Notes under the pieces: generated by a model
What the model was told of the DNA's origin: nothing
Database searches by the model: none
Seen by the model: the letters and a program-made list of their open reading frames with translations, nothing else
Origin: Pseudomonas sp. LFM046
GTDB lineage: Bacteria; Pseudomonadota; Gammaproteobacteria; Pseudomonadales; Pseudomonadaceae
Length of the DNA stretch: 64,000 bases
Assembly (NCBI RefSeq): GCF_000949385.2
Contig: NZ_JYKO02000001.1
Coordinates: 3,606,770-3,670,769, forward strand
Direction: 5' to 3'
Shown here: piece by piece, positions 48,403 to 58,571 of the stretch
Layout: every line of letters begins with the position of its first letter
Position numbering within the stretch: the stretch's first letter is position 1
Translations under genes and position numbers: made by a program

Positions 48403-51400
48403 CTAACGGAAAAAGCTCCGGACTCGCTGATGTGCATCCGGCAGGTTGGATCGGAGCAGGTACTCGTTCAATGCCAGATAGTCGTGGACATTCTGTGCGT
48501 GCTTGACTGCATGAACGAACTCCGGCCTACCGATGAGCCCCGGGTAGGAACCCAAGGCCATTCGACGTTCACCGTGTTCTACAAGTATGGGGGCTTCGGG
48601 CGTACCGCCAGGTAAGCACCGGAAGTCGTCCAACTCCAGACTGGCGCACAGCTGGGACAGCGTGGCCTCCTGTGCATTCGGAGAGGAGCAACGCGGCTCC
48701 TCGCCGAATATTCCGTAGCGTAGAAGCGCCGCACCGAGCTTCCTGTTCAGTCGGTCTTGGATGTGCTGGTTGTGGAAGTGGTCTAGGCATTCAGTGCATG
48801 AAGTGTCGCACGTGCAACTCTCCAGCAACGCTAGAGTAGCCTCCAAGATCTCTGGAAGGTTTCTCGCCGCCACCTCGGCGTACCCTGCGCCACCCGAGAG
48901 GGTGTCGTATAGGAATATGTCCAACATCCGGGCTTCGTTTTGGAGGGCAGGGACAACGCGGAAACCGGAACCAAACTCAGTTGGGTCGAGGTCCAATTGC
49001 CTATGGCGGCTCGCAGCGAGCCGGACAGCTTCTGCGATCGTGTGAAGGGCGTCCTCCAGCATTCGCAGGGTTACTATGTCACTGGTGTCGGTCACTAGAG
49101 GAGCCGCGACTCTCAGCCTTACCAGCAATAGATCGGTTGTGAAGTCATGGCCGAGAAGCACACGTCGGAACTCACCGGAGCATAGCTGCGGGGTTCCCTG
49201 CGGGCCGAGGTAGCGGTAGGGGCGTTCGTGCGGACCACCAGTCGGCGAGAACTGGTCGAAAACGGAGGCCGCTCCGCATTCGACGCATACCGAGAACCCG
49301 TTGGCCTGACCGCCCTCTTTGCCTCGGTTGACGGTTACTAGCCTGCGGTCGGTCGCGTGAATAAAACTAGCATTCGGCCCACACGGCCTAAAGGTGAATA
49401 CCTCCGGATCAACGGGCTGCGGGAACTGCGCCATCGTTGCGAACGTGATGTCTTGCTCGCGGTCGTCCTCGGGAAGTTCTCTGGCGCATTCGGGACCGAA
49501 GACTTCTGGCTGAATCATCGTCTCCTCCTTCAGCGCCCCGCCACAAACAGGACAGGTACTGTCATTTCCCTGGGCCGTATGGGGATCACGCACAAAGGAG
49601 CATGCCTCGCAATGGACGAGCTTTTTCGCAGCTGCGAAAAGCGGTCTGGCCCGGCTCACCTCCCCGGCTGGAAGGTCAGCGAACACGCCTCCGGAACGGT
49701 AAGTCTTCTTATCGATAACGATCAGCCGCCCAGGGGCATACTCGCTTAACGCCTGAGAAATCGACTGCTGCGGCCGCTGAACCGTGCGAACCTCCCAAAT
49801 GCCTTTGAGATTCTTCTCGCGCTTCTCCACCAAGAAACTGCAGAGGCTTGTGGGAAACGCGTAGCTCGGTAGGAGACCGTGGAAGAAAAGGAACTCCAGG
49901 AGTTCTTCCTGCTCTAGCTTCGGTCCTGCGATTTCGTTGTCCTCAACTTCCTTGTTCTCTCCGTCGTCCTCCGAGGCGGCAGGTGGTGGGACATCTGCGC
50001 TGAGCCGACGCAGAGTCGCCAGGAAATCTTCCGCCACCTCCGCGAGCCACTCCTCGAGCGCTCGGCCGCCGGTATCTAGGGACGGCGGAAGCCATGCTGC
50101 GACGGATGCCCTCAGGTCACCCTCGGCGGCGAGGATGCGGTGTGACACCCAATCTCCAAAACCTTCTAGGTTTAGACCAGTGTCCCGTGCCCCATGGAAA
50201 AACTGTCGTGTCGGGCCGAGCGCCTTTTCAAGCATTGACGTTTTTTCACCAAGACCGTGGCCCCCCTGTTCCATGAGTTCGTGGAAGAAGGTCTGGACCA
50301 AATAAGCATGCACGTGCCGTCGGGCGATTTTGGGGTTATCTACCTTGACCTCGGGCGTACGCGGCGGCCCAGCCACGATGTGCTCGGGGTTCAGGAAATA
50401 ATGGCTGTCGTGAGGCCCGGTCTGGGAATACGTCACGACGGTCGAGACCGAAGCACCGCGACGGCCCGCACGACCGGCACGTTGCTGGTAATTCTCACGT
50501 TGGGGGGGAACGTTCCTCAGTGCTACCGCGACTAGAGAGCCGATGTCGACGCCAACTTCCATGGTGGTGGTGCAACTGAGCACGTCGATCGGCCTGTCGA
50601 AGTCCTCGATAAGGACGTCTTGAAACCTCAACTCATAAAGCTCGGTGGTAGCGTGGACGCTGCTGCGGTCCCGATTCGAGAGTTGGGCTGTGTGCTCTTC
50701 GACGCTCAGGTTGGAGAGCCGGGCACCGGAGGCGAGGGCCTCTTGCACCGGCAGGCGCCAGAAGCCCTTGCGGGCGGCCACGTAATTGCTTACCAGGGGA
50801 TCGACTAGTCTGACTCCTTCGCCTCCGCAGGCAAGGCAGATCGTCCCACCTAAAGCGAGAGGCATGAGGGCTGTGCAGTCCGGACACTGAGCCCAGACGT
50901 GGGAAAGGTCGACCCGTAGGCGGAGTGTGTTCGGAGTAAGGAACCAGACTTTGTCTTTCTCGGACGCCAACTGGCTGCGGAACGCTGCCTCGATAGCCTC
51001 GACGGCGGGCTTCCCCCAACCGGGGCGACGGGCAAGGGCCTCCGCGAAGGCCCGGTCGAACTGCCCTTTGCTTCCCCAGTCCGGCTTGAAGTAACCGGCC
51101 GCCTTGCAGCGGAGTACCGGGTCCAGCGACGGGTCGAATGCGAACTCCCTGAGCAGTGCATCTATCCAGGCGACTGCGAGTGCTCGGACGTCCTCATTCC
51201 CTAGGGCGATCCCCACCGCCTTGATATCGTCTTTCAGCTTCCTGAGTTTTGCCCGCGCGGGCTCGACGAAGCCGACGGTTGTTCCCGACAGCGAATAGTA
51301 GTTGCTGCAAAAGAGCTTCAGCAGCGCTATCCGGTATCGTGCGGGTGGCGTTTCCGACGGTTCGAAATCGTCGTCGAGAGCCTGCCTCAGGTCCCCCTCG

Positions 51401-53937
51401 CAGTCGCGCTCGAATTCGGCGCGAGCGGCGGCGATCTTCTTCGCATCCTGCCCGTCGAATATGAGGAGGTCGTGTTCAGAGAGGACCGATAAGAAGGCGA
51501 GATAGAGGCTAAGGTTAGGTCGCGGCTCTTGGGGAATTGCCTCCAGCCGCGCGCACGCGAGCGCAACCGCCTGCCGGAACACGTCGAGCTCGATGTCCCG
51601 GGGGATGTCGCGAGCCAACCGGGCAGCCTTCTGGCGGCCATCGGAGAAGATGAGTACCTTCCGACCTCCATTGGGATGCTTTGCATCGATAGTGCGACTT
51701 GCCGGCTGGCGAGCCATCTGCGTGCGGACCAACGCAGTGAATGGAGCCTCGCCCTTCGTCACGTGGTCCATCACCTTGGAGGGCTCGTCCTTAGAGCTTC
51801 GGGTCCTACGCATACATACAGGGCATTCGTCGAAGGCGATCTCCACCTGGCCTGCGGCGACCTTGTCGGGTACGTGTACCTTGCGGTAGCCCGAGGCATC
51901 TGGGGGGCACGTCGGGGAGAGTTGTCCAGTTGGAACGTGAAGCCACATGTCTTTGTGGCGGCTGCGCGGGTGAACGTTCTCCTCGACCAAGATTTCAATC
52001 GGAATAAGTTCGATAGTACCGCCTTCGGACAATGGGCCACTCGGCTGATGCCATACAAAGTCCATATCGGAACTCACGTAGCCACGGATGAAAGCGGCAC
52101 CGCAATCGCGGTGGGTGAGCAATTCGTAGACCCTTCCCTTCGACGTGCAAAAGCACCGGTCCAACGGCTTCGTGTGAAGGCGACCTAGGATGGTGGGGCC
52201 GGCGTGGCCGCCGAGTCTTTGCGAGCATTCGGGGTCCACGCAAGCGTGAAGCCCGGGAAGCCCTCTATGGAAAAGATGCAAGCGGGTCGGTATCAATACG
52301 CGGCCATCTGAGCGCCGCCGGGCATAGCTACCCAAAGCAAGCAAGGCGTCAGCCGCCCGCGCTGCGGTGTTAGGTGGAGATTCGCGGAAGAGCGCCTCGC
52401 TGAGGGCGTCGAGCCTAACCGCCTTGCCCGACACCGTCGCGATCAGTGCCTCAAGGGGACCGAAGTCGGTCATATTCTCGTAGAGCCAGTCACGGAATGA
52501 TGCATGGTCGCCTGCGGTTGGCGCCTGCCAGTTCAGGCGTGCGGCGAGGTCCACCGTGGCCGCCTGCGCAGCGCCGAGGTCGTTGGCTGCATTCTGAAAA
52601 GCCCCAAGATCAAACTCCGCCAACGCCTCGGCCTCTTCGCGCGTGGCGGGACGTGGGAGAGAACGCGGTTCAGGGGTTCCTTGGATCACTCTGACGCGTC
52701 GGGAGGAACCATCTGGCAAGCCGGTTAGATCCCGGGCGAAGCGCTCGCCGTCCTCGACTGCAGTCGGGCCTGAACCAAGGCTCGCACTGGTTAGAATGCA
52801 ACGCATGCGTTCACGGGATATCTCCAGGCGGGCGCAAAGGCGTCGGATGAGAAGAGCGACCTCCGCGCCACCAGCCCCCCTGTACATATGCGCCTCGTCG
52901 AGAACGAGGACGAATTCGTTCCGGGGATCAGCTTTGAGCCAATCCCTAGTCTGCTCGAAGATGCCGCGCTCGATGGGGCGCATGAGCATGTACTCAAGCA
53001 TGGAGTAGTTGGTGATGAGCAGTTCCGGGCAGCGCTGCTGCATCTCGTCCCGGGTCATGAGCTCACGGTCACCGGGCTGCGTAATAAGCCGATGGCCCCA
53101 GTTGTTGGCAATGTATTGCTTGCCAGCCTTCTTACCTGACACATAGGTTTTGGTCTGAGCCGACTCGCGTCCATAGAAGGCATCGAGATCTTTACTGGGC
53201 CAGCGGCCGATGCGTTCCAGTTCCATCCGGACGGCCGATTTCTCTGCAACCTTGCGATAGAACTCTTCGAAAAGTGGTTTGATGAAGCGTTCATCCCGCA
53301 CGGAAGATCGGCGTCCTGGATAGGGCGTGCGTCCCGTGTAACTGCCGAAACGTACGGGCCTCGGCCTCCCCTTCGCGAGGACCTTTGCTGCCTCGGGGTT
53401 GCCGAGCAATCGCCGGATACGTGCAAGCTGATCATTGACCAAGGCATTCATCGGATACAACAGCATCGCCCTGCAGCCTGGAAGCTCGGCAGACTCGGGC
53501 CTTTCTTCCCCCTCGATCGCCAACTTACCGATGACAGGCATAAGGAAGCTTTCGGTCTTACCAGAACCGGTGCCGGTAGCCACTACCAGGTCGGCCGCTT
53601 CATCGCCGAGGAAAGACACGAGCGCTTCCGACTGGTGCTCATAGGGGTGGGGGTAAAGGCCTACGCCCATCCCCGCCAATTGGGTCAGTGCATCGATGGC
53701 TGCCTTGGGAATCGGCAGGCTGTCGTAGAGATCACCCACCTTATAGACTGGAGTGGCTTCCACATAAGGGACTTGGGCGATGGTGGCATCCCTCCGAAGA
53801 AGCGCATGGCGCTCTTTGATAAGCCCCTCATCGCGGATGTGGTATTGAGCCTCAATGTATTGCCTAAGACTCTCCGCCAGACTCCTCGCTGCCTCATGGA
53901 CGCCTGTCGCTTCAACAGTTTTCGACATTACGGTCAT
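48403..53937 (-). CDS. druE: Druantia type I helicase DruE
   Basis: 1844 residues. SF2 helicase: Q-motif region PYEHQSEAL at about 98-106, Walker A ATGTGSGKT at 120-128, LLYPMNALVNDQ, DEAH at 347-350, TSASLGSG at 383-390, then a C-terminal helicase part with TTTMEVGVDIGSL and QRAGRAGRRG. A DUF1998 region follows, with LYDTLSGGAGYAE and the cysteine cluster CTCDTSCTEC at about 1708-1717. Extra zinc pairs (CPVCMRR, CPDC, CPVCGG) occur between. This size and order are those of the Druantia helicase, the one gene shared by all Druantia types. It starts on the stop of druD (TAATG). Confidence 0.9.
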   Translation of the reverse strand: MTVMSKTVEATGVHEAARSLAESLRQYIEAQYHIRDEGLIKERHALLRRDATIAQVPYVEATPVYKVGDLYDSLPIPKAAIDALTQLAGMGVGLYPHPYEHQSEALVSFLGDEAADLVVATGTGSGKTESFLMPVIGKLAIEGEERPESAELPGCRAMLLYPMNALVNDQLARIRRLLGNPEAAKVLAKGRPRPVRFGSYTGRTPYPGRRSSVRDERFIKPLFEEFYRKVAEKSAVRMELERIGRWPSKDLDAFYGRESAQTKTYVSGKKAGKQYIANNWGHRLITQPGDRELMTRDEMQQRCPELLITNYSMLEYMLMRPIERGIFEQTRDWLKADPRNEFVLVLDEAHMYRGAGGAEVALLIRRLCARLEISRERMRCILTSASLGSGPTAVEDGERFARDLTGLPDGSSRRVRVIQGTPEPRSLPRPATREEAEALAEFDLGAFQNAANDLGAAQAATVDLAARLNWQAPTAGDHASFRDWLYENMTDFGPLEALIATVSGKAVRLDALSEALFRESPPNTAARAADALLALGSYARRRSDGRVLIPTRLHLFHRGLPGLHACVDPECSQRLGGHAGPTILGRLHTKPLDRCFCTSKGRVYELLTHRDCGAAFIRGYVSSDMDFVWHQPSGPLSEGGTIELIPIEILVEENVHPRSRHKDMWLHVPTGQLSPTCPPDASGYRKVHVPDKVAAGQVEIAFDECPVCMRRTRSSKDEPSKVMDHVTKGEAPFTALVRTQMARQPASRTIDAKHPNGGRKVLIFSDGRQKAARLARDIPRDIELDVFRQAVALACARLEAIPQEPRPNLSLYLAFLSVLSEHDLLIFDGQDAKKIAAARAEFERDCEGDLRQALDDDFEPSETPPARYRIALLKLFCSNYYSLSGTTVGFVEPARAKLRKLKDDIKAVGIALGNEDVRALAVAWIDALLREFAFDPSLDPVLRCKAAGYFKPDWGSKGQFDRAFAEALARRPGWGKPAVEAIEAAFRSQLASEKDKVWFLTPNTLRLRVDLSHVWAQCPDCTALMPLALGGTICLACGGEGVRLVDPLVSNYVAARKGFWRLPVQEALASGARLSNLSVEEHTAQLSNRDRSSVHATTELYELRFQDVLIEDFDRPIDVLSCTTTMEVGVDIGSLVAVALRNVPPQRENYQQRAGRAGRRGASVSTVVTYSQTGPHDSHYFLNPEHIVAGPPRTPEVKVDNPKIARRHVHAYLVQTFFHELMEQGGHGLGEKTSMLEKALGPTRQFFHGARDTGLNLEGFGDWVSHRILAAEGDLRASVAAWLPPSLDTGGRALEEWLAEVAEDFLATLRRLSADVPPPAASEDDGENKEVEDNEIAGPKLEQEELLEFLFFHGLLPSYAFPTSLCSFLVEKREKNLKGIWEVRTVQRPQQSISQALSEYAPGRLIVIDKKTYRSGGVFADLPAGEVSRARPLFAAAKKLVHCEACSFVRDPHTAQGNDSTCPVCGGALKEETMIQPEVFGPECARELPEDDREQDITFATMAQFPQPVDPEVFTFRPCGPNASFIHATDRRLVTVNRGKEGGQANGFSVCVECGAASVFDQFSPTGGPHERPYRYLGPQGTPQLCSGEFRRVLLGHDFTTDLLLVRLRVAAPLVTDTSDIVTLRMLEDALHTIAEAVRLAASRHRQLDLDPTEFGSGFRVVPALQNEARMLDIFLYDTLSGGAGYAEVAARNLPEILEATLALLESCTCDTSCTECLDHFHNQHIQDRLNRKLGAALLRYGIFGEEPRCSSPNAQEATLSQLCASLELDDFRCLPGGTPEAPILVEHGERRMALGSYPGLIGRPEFVHAVKHAQNVHDYLALNEYLLRSNLPDAHQRVRSFFR

Positions 53938-55004
53938 TAGTTTTCTCTCCCTGCGCCAACGCGCTCGTCCAGTACGATCCGAAGCCCCTCGAATGCCTTG
54001 CGCAGGATCGGTAGAGTCTCTGCGGGGAACATGTGATGCGTTACTCCAGGGTGTTCACCGTCGGGCGCGGGAACCTGCCAGCCAAGAAGGAGTACTCGCG
54101 CCTCCCGCTCAGGCAAGCGGCGCCCTAGACTGAGCTTCACCAATCCCTGAGACGCTGAAGCGACGACTCTGATAGGACGCCCTACCTGCGCATCCAGATA
54201 AAAGCGAAGGCGCCTGGCGTCCTGGGAGTCAATGCCGCTAAGTCTCCGCAGACGACTCCTGACAAATTCGCCAATGAAATAGGAAAACATCGGCCCGGCC
54301 ACTCCCGAACTGCGCACTCTGCAGAGTAAAATCGGTCCCTCGCCTACCGGTAGATCCGCAAGCCTGACCCATTCACGGGGCAAGTAGGCGGAGACCTCGC
54401 CGATGTCATCGGGAGCGTCCGTCAGTCGCGTCGTAGCTTCGGCCAGCAGCCGCGCTGACCATGCTTCAAGCCCTTCGGCGGGGGCTCCGATCCATTCATC
54501 TGCCTCCCACAGATCTGCCCAGCCTTCGCAAGCGGCTGTCTCCACAAGCCGGACCCTACCCTCAGCCCTAGCCGACGCCCCCACTGCCTGCGGGAGCACC
54601 TCCCTTGGCCCTCCACCTAGCAGCACAGCTAGCCCGTCTCCTGCCCGTACAGTGTGCGCCGGCGCCGCAAGCCACCTGCCGCCTTCGAGTCTGACCATGT
54701 CGCCCAGTTCGGCAAGGCTATTGAGTACTCCCATCACTCCAGGGTGAGTATCCTCCCCGTCGGCAGCGAGATCTGGCCATAACGAAACCAGCTTACGCCG
54801 CACCATACCGGTGAGGCGAACCGAGGCAGCAGGCTCCCACGCCCCCTGTCCGCCTACAGGGACAGAGCAGAGATGTGATACCGCCCGCAGGCATTCCGAC
54901 ACTGCGGATATCCGAAGGCATTCCCCGGCCGACCTGCAGCGTATCCCCGCCGCGACGACCCTACGTGCCCCCTCTAAGGAAGCCGCCTGCCACTCCATCG
55001 TCAC
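53937..55004 (-). CDS. druD: Druantia type I protein DruD
   Basis: 355 residues without known domain motifs. It is alpha/beta, moderately acidic, rich in Leu, Ala and Arg. Its assignment rests on length and on position between DruC and DruE in a five-gene operon that begins with a DUF4338 protein. It begins 4 bp after the druC stop, behind GAGGGAG. Function within the complex is unknown. Confidence 0.75.
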   Translation of the reverse strand: MTMEWQAASLEGARRVVAAGIRCRSAGECLRISAVSECLRAVSHLCSVPVGGQGAWEPAASVRLTGMVRRKLVSLWPDLAADGEDTHPGVMGVLNSLAELGDMVRLEGGRWLAAPAHTVRAGDGLAVLLGGGPREVLPQAVGASARAEGRVRLVETAACEGWADLWEADEWIGAPAEGLEAWSARLLAEATTRLTDAPDDIGEVSAYLPREWVRLADLPVGEGPILLCRVRSSGVAGPMFSYFIGEFVRSRLRRLSGIDSQDARRLRFYLDAQVGRPIRVVASASQGLVKLSLGRRLPEREARVLLLGWQVPAPDGEHPGVTHHMFPAETLPILRKAFEGLRIVLDERVGAGREN

Positions 55005-55008
55005 TCCC

Positions 55009-56886
55009 TCAAACTGTCACGTCTGCTCGCCGTTCGGCCAACTCGCGTTCAGCGATTTGAATGATCTCCCTAACAGGACCGCCCATGGCCCTAGCCCATG
55101 GAGCGGCCCATGAGACCAGCAGCGAATGGAGATCATCCTCCGCTTTTCCGCCTGGCATCGCCCTAAGAGTCGTGTAAGCGCGGCTAGACACGCGCCGCCA
55201 TAAGCTGCCGCCCTCAAAGCCAGCTTCCTTCAGGAGTTCGCCCAACTGGCTTGTCACTGGAGTCGTCTCGCTAGTTTCAAGGCCATCGACCTGCGGCCAG
55301 GCTTCTTTCGCGAGTCGGCCGTACCTCAGCGGCGGTAGCTTGGCGGAAATGCCGCGCATCGGAAGAGTATCCGTATCTAACACGGGGCCCATCTCAGCAA
55401 GCGTGCTTCCATCAGGGAACGCGGCCGGCCCCTGCGCCCAAGAGGCAATTAGAGCAAAGCCTCCGTAGCTAGACCCGGTGAACTGTCGTCGCACGACAAT
55501 GTCCCGAATGGCAGCACCGTAGACCTCAAAAGCCGAGAGGTTCGCCCCCTTCAGAAGCAGGCAGCTTGACGATTCTGCGACGATCTCGACACAGTCGGAC
55601 GCAGCCTCATCGGATACAAGTCCGACCGGCACTCGCCATTCATGGAAAATCGGCCCGCCGATTGCTGCGGCCACAGAGTCAGCCACCAAGTCAGCGAGCG
55701 AACCCGAGAACTGCACCATTTGGCCTGCGACGAGAGCAGCTACTGTCTGGCGGGCAGCGGCGATTGCCGCTCCTCTCGCAATGCCGGTCGCCTGAAGATT
55801 CGAAGCGACTAGGTCACAGGCGTTTTGGATAGAAAGAATGTCCACGAACGCTCCCTCTGGCTTGTGCTCAAGCAGCCTTACCCGTTGCCTTGTTCCCGAT
55901 TCCGCACCACTTCCCACCAAGATGCTTTCAAGGGCAGCGACTCGTCCCAAAAGAACGCCAACGGTCTCGGCGGTCGCCGCCCGATCGGCTTCGCCTGCTG
56001 AAAGACCTTCGACAGCCACCTTCAGCGCTGCTACGCCAGTTGCGACCTCATCCCACCTGTCTCCACGTACCTCAAGCGCCCGCACGCCTTGCTCAAGGGC
56101 ATCGGTCCTGATGTTGACGGCGGTGACGGCGTCAGCGTTCTTCTTACCGGCAGCACTTAGCGAGTCGATAACTTTTTCAGTCGTTTCGGAGCGCGCGAAC
56201 TGCGCATCCAGTGCAATCCGCAATTCGGACACTGCATCGGAGTTCTGACTAACGTTCTTCGCGGCGTCCTCCATACCTCTGGCATGGGAAGCCGAGACGA
56301 CTTCAAGCTGTCCAATGCGTTTGACCTCATCCGCAGTAGCAGCCTCAGCAACTGCAAAGCGTTGCTCCATCTCTTCAAGATAGGCCGGTAGGCTGTCGAT
56401 CATCTGATCGCGTGCCAGAGTTGAGGCAGAGCGGAAGCAACCAAGTGCCATCGCGACATCGGGATGGTCTGGATAACAGCTGAAAATGAATAATCGCTCT
56501 ACGTCCTCCCTAGCTGCGCCCGGGAAACGTTCGGCGAGTTCTCTCAAGAAGGAGGGGCCGGCGTCAGGGCTAGGCTCGGAGTCTTCGCCTTGTGGAACGG
56601 ATTCACCCAGCCGGTCCCTAACCCAGGCCTCCCAAAGCTGGGTGAAAATGCTCCAGTCAAATGCTTCTTTGGGGCTTGTTTGCGGGTGGATCAGATGTCC
56701 TAGTAGGCGCTTCTGTCTCTCTTTGAACTCGGGCGGCGTGCCTGGCCTGAACCCCTGGACGCGCGGCAAACGGTCATAGATTGTCCTACGCAAGCCATGG
56801 GGAATCTCCTCAATGAATTCGACGACCGCGGCTTGTCCCAATGCAGAGATTCGCTGTTTTGCCTCCTGGCTGTATTGGTAACTCAT
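55009..56886 (-). CDS. druC: Druantia type I protein DruC (coiled coil)
   Basis: 625 residues. The N-terminal third is helical (QKRLLGHLIHPQTSPKEAFD). A middle of about residues 165-320 is strongly coiled-coil with heptad-like Ala/Leu/Val spacing (LPAYLEEMEQRFAVAEAATA to RVAALESILVG). The C-terminal part is globular (AFEVYGAAIRDIVVRR, GGFALIASWAQG). The coiled coil suggests oligomer formation or bridging. It overlaps druB by 4 bp (ATGA). Identity as DruC is from operon position and length. Confidence 0.75.
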   Translation of the reverse strand: MSYQYSQEAKQRISALGQAAVVEFIEEIPHGLRRTIYDRLPRVQGFRPGTPPEFKERQKRLLGHLIHPQTSPKEAFDWSIFTQLWEAWVRDRLGESVPQGEDSEPSPDAGPSFLRELAERFPGAAREDVERLFIFSCYPDHPDVAMALGCFRSASTLARDQMIDSLPAYLEEMEQRFAVAEAATADEVKRIGQLEVVSASHARGMEDAAKNVSQNSDAVSELRIALDAQFARSETTEKVIDSLSAAGKKNADAVTAVNIRTDALEQGVRALEVRGDRWDEVATGVAALKVAVEGLSAGEADRAATAETVGVLLGRVAALESILVGSGAESGTRQRVRLLEHKPEGAFVDILSIQNACDLVASNLQATGIARGAAIAAARQTVAALVAGQMVQFSGSLADLVADSVAAAIGGPIFHEWRVPVGLVSDEAASDCVEIVAESSSCLLLKGANLSAFEVYGAAIRDIVVRRQFTGSSYGGFALIASWAQGPAAFPDGSTLAEMGPVLDTDTLPMRGISAKLPPLRYGRLAKEAWPQVDGLETSETTPVTSQLGELLKEAGFEGGSLWRRVSSRAYTTLRAMPGGKAEDDLHSLLVSWAAPWARAMGGPVREIIQIAERELAERRADVTV

Positions 56887-58553
56887 GGTGAGGCACCTTC
56901 TCCCAAACGTTTAACTTCGAAGCCGCAGGCAAGGACCTCCTTTACCAGCGAACGATAATGCGGGATGAGCGACGGTTCGGGCCTCATAGTAGCCAAGGCC
57001 CCAACTAACGTGTTGTCGTCCGTATGTACTGCTGTTGGCGAAGCAATTCGCAGGTGGAGCATGAAACTAAGCAGCCTTGATCGCAGGGCCGGGGTGAGTT
57101 CCCTACTACCGCGATCCACTGAGGTATGTGTCCAAGTGCCGGCGACGTGCAGTCGCCCAAAGCCACCAAAATCAATCTCCACGTGACATGCAGGATCGGC
57201 CAAGGCCGAAGTCATTTTGGTCTGCACATCGGGCGGTGGGAGACGCATATGACGGCAGTGAGGAGAGGAATCACTCCCAGAGGAAAATGCAGTCACAAGG
57301 CGCCCGGTCGGTCCATCTATGCGGAGAATCCCCGCCGCGCCAGGAGGCATCGACAGGTAGTCAGGCCCCCTCCCATGCGCCCGGGCCTCAGTGGCCACAT
57401 CTGTACACCTGCGTTGATGCAGAGAAACAACATGGCGAACTCCCGTTGGTGTCGTGAACACCAGTTCGACAGAGGGATGCCTCTGAGGGCGCTCTAGATT
57501 AAGGGAGAAGGAGACGAACTCTTCAATCCCCGGGGTGTTCGCATCTGACACTTTGACGGTCTGCGTGCCGTCAGGCCTAAGGGCAAAAAATGCTGGCGAT
57601 CGGTCCACTCCTAGGGCGGAATGCTTTGAGGACCCACCTTGAACTTGCATCGTCGGACCGTGGTCCGACTGTTCCAACGGCATCATCTTCGCTGCTAGCA
57701 AGAGCATGCCCGTCCTGACACTCTCAATCACGTTGACGCTTGCATTCCTAGTGAAGAATGGCCAAACAGCAGTGATTGCGGGTACGGGTGGTGCTATTGG
57801 CAGCCCGGTGAATGAACGCAGCCAATCGGTGCATTCTGGGGATAGCTCATCGGGAAATGTAACTAGAGCTAGATTCCATCCCTGCCGTCCAGGAAACCTT
57901 TCGATCACCAACTCATCGGGAAAATCTGGCTCAGCAGGCTCCCTCCACAGCAGGGCAAAGGTTTCAGAAACTCTTAGTTCCTGTGTTCGTGGGAACCCTC
58001 GAGGCTCGCTTCTTCCCGACGCGGTGAAGGCAGCAGCACCTACGGCGGGTAATCCCCGACATTCCCTATCCACACGAAGGACGAACGAAGGGTCGGGTTT
58101 GCCGCTAAATTCGACTATGCAGTAGGGGGCCGTAGAAAGCTCGGCGGTCACACGGCGGCGAATCTGCATACCACGCATATTTAGCGTCTGGATTCTTCCA
58201 CCCACGTCAAGTGAGAGCGTGGCCGGACATTCGCGACATGGGGGAAGCACCAGTTCGAGTGACCAACCAGCGCGATCTGTCCCTATTGCAGGAATCACCA
58301 AGCGGAGTTCCATCCTCTGCTTTTCCATCGTGGCAGAGGCTTGTCCCTGGACATACTGCCCATGGAGGCCCGGAACGAAGATCTCGCACTCAGGCGATCC
58401 CATACCAGGCCAGTGGGCGAAATGTGGCTTCCTTCTCACTCCGGAGCGGTGAAGAACCCTCGCTTTGCACACTGGGCATACATAAAACCAGGAGAACGAT
58501 ACTTTCGCTGCCGATTCCAATCTGCCCGTTATCTCATTGAAGGCGTACTCCAT
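56883..58553 (-). CDS. druB: Druantia type I protein DruB
   Basis: 556 residues. The first 60 residues form a CoiA-like zinc ribbon: FYVCPVCKARVLHRSGVRRK, then PHFAHW and CEIF. The rest is beta-rich and unrecognised, with cysteines CRECP and HCRHMRLPPP. The zinc ribbon probably binds nucleic acid or protein. It begins behind AGGGAGGGGGGA, 18 bp after druA. Position and length match DruB of the E. coli type I operon. Confidence 0.8.
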   Translation of the reverse strand: MEYAFNEITGRLESAAKVSFSWFYVCPVCKARVLHRSGVRRKPHFAHWPGMGSPECEIFVPGLHGQYVQGQASATMEKQRMELRLVIPAIGTDRAGWSLELVLPPCRECPATLSLDVGGRIQTLNMRGMQIRRRVTAELSTAPYCIVEFSGKPDPSFVLRVDRECRGLPAVGAAAFTASGRSEPRGFPRTQELRVSETFALLWREPAEPDFPDELVIERFPGRQGWNLALVTFPDELSPECTDWLRSFTGLPIAPPVPAITAVWPFFTRNASVNVIESVRTGMLLLAAKMMPLEQSDHGPTMQVQGGSSKHSALGVDRSPAFFALRPDGTQTVKVSDANTPGIEEFVSFSLNLERPQRHPSVELVFTTPTGVRHVVSLHQRRCTDVATEARAHGRGPDYLSMPPGAAGILRIDGPTGRLVTAFSSGSDSSPHCRHMRLPPPDVQTKMTSALADPACHVEIDFGGFGRLHVAGTWTHTSVDRGSRELTPALRSRLLSFMLHLRIASPTAVHTDDNTLVGALATMRPEPSLIPHYRSLVKEVLACGFEVKRLGEGASP

Positions 58554-58571
58554 TCCCCCCTCCCTGTGCCC

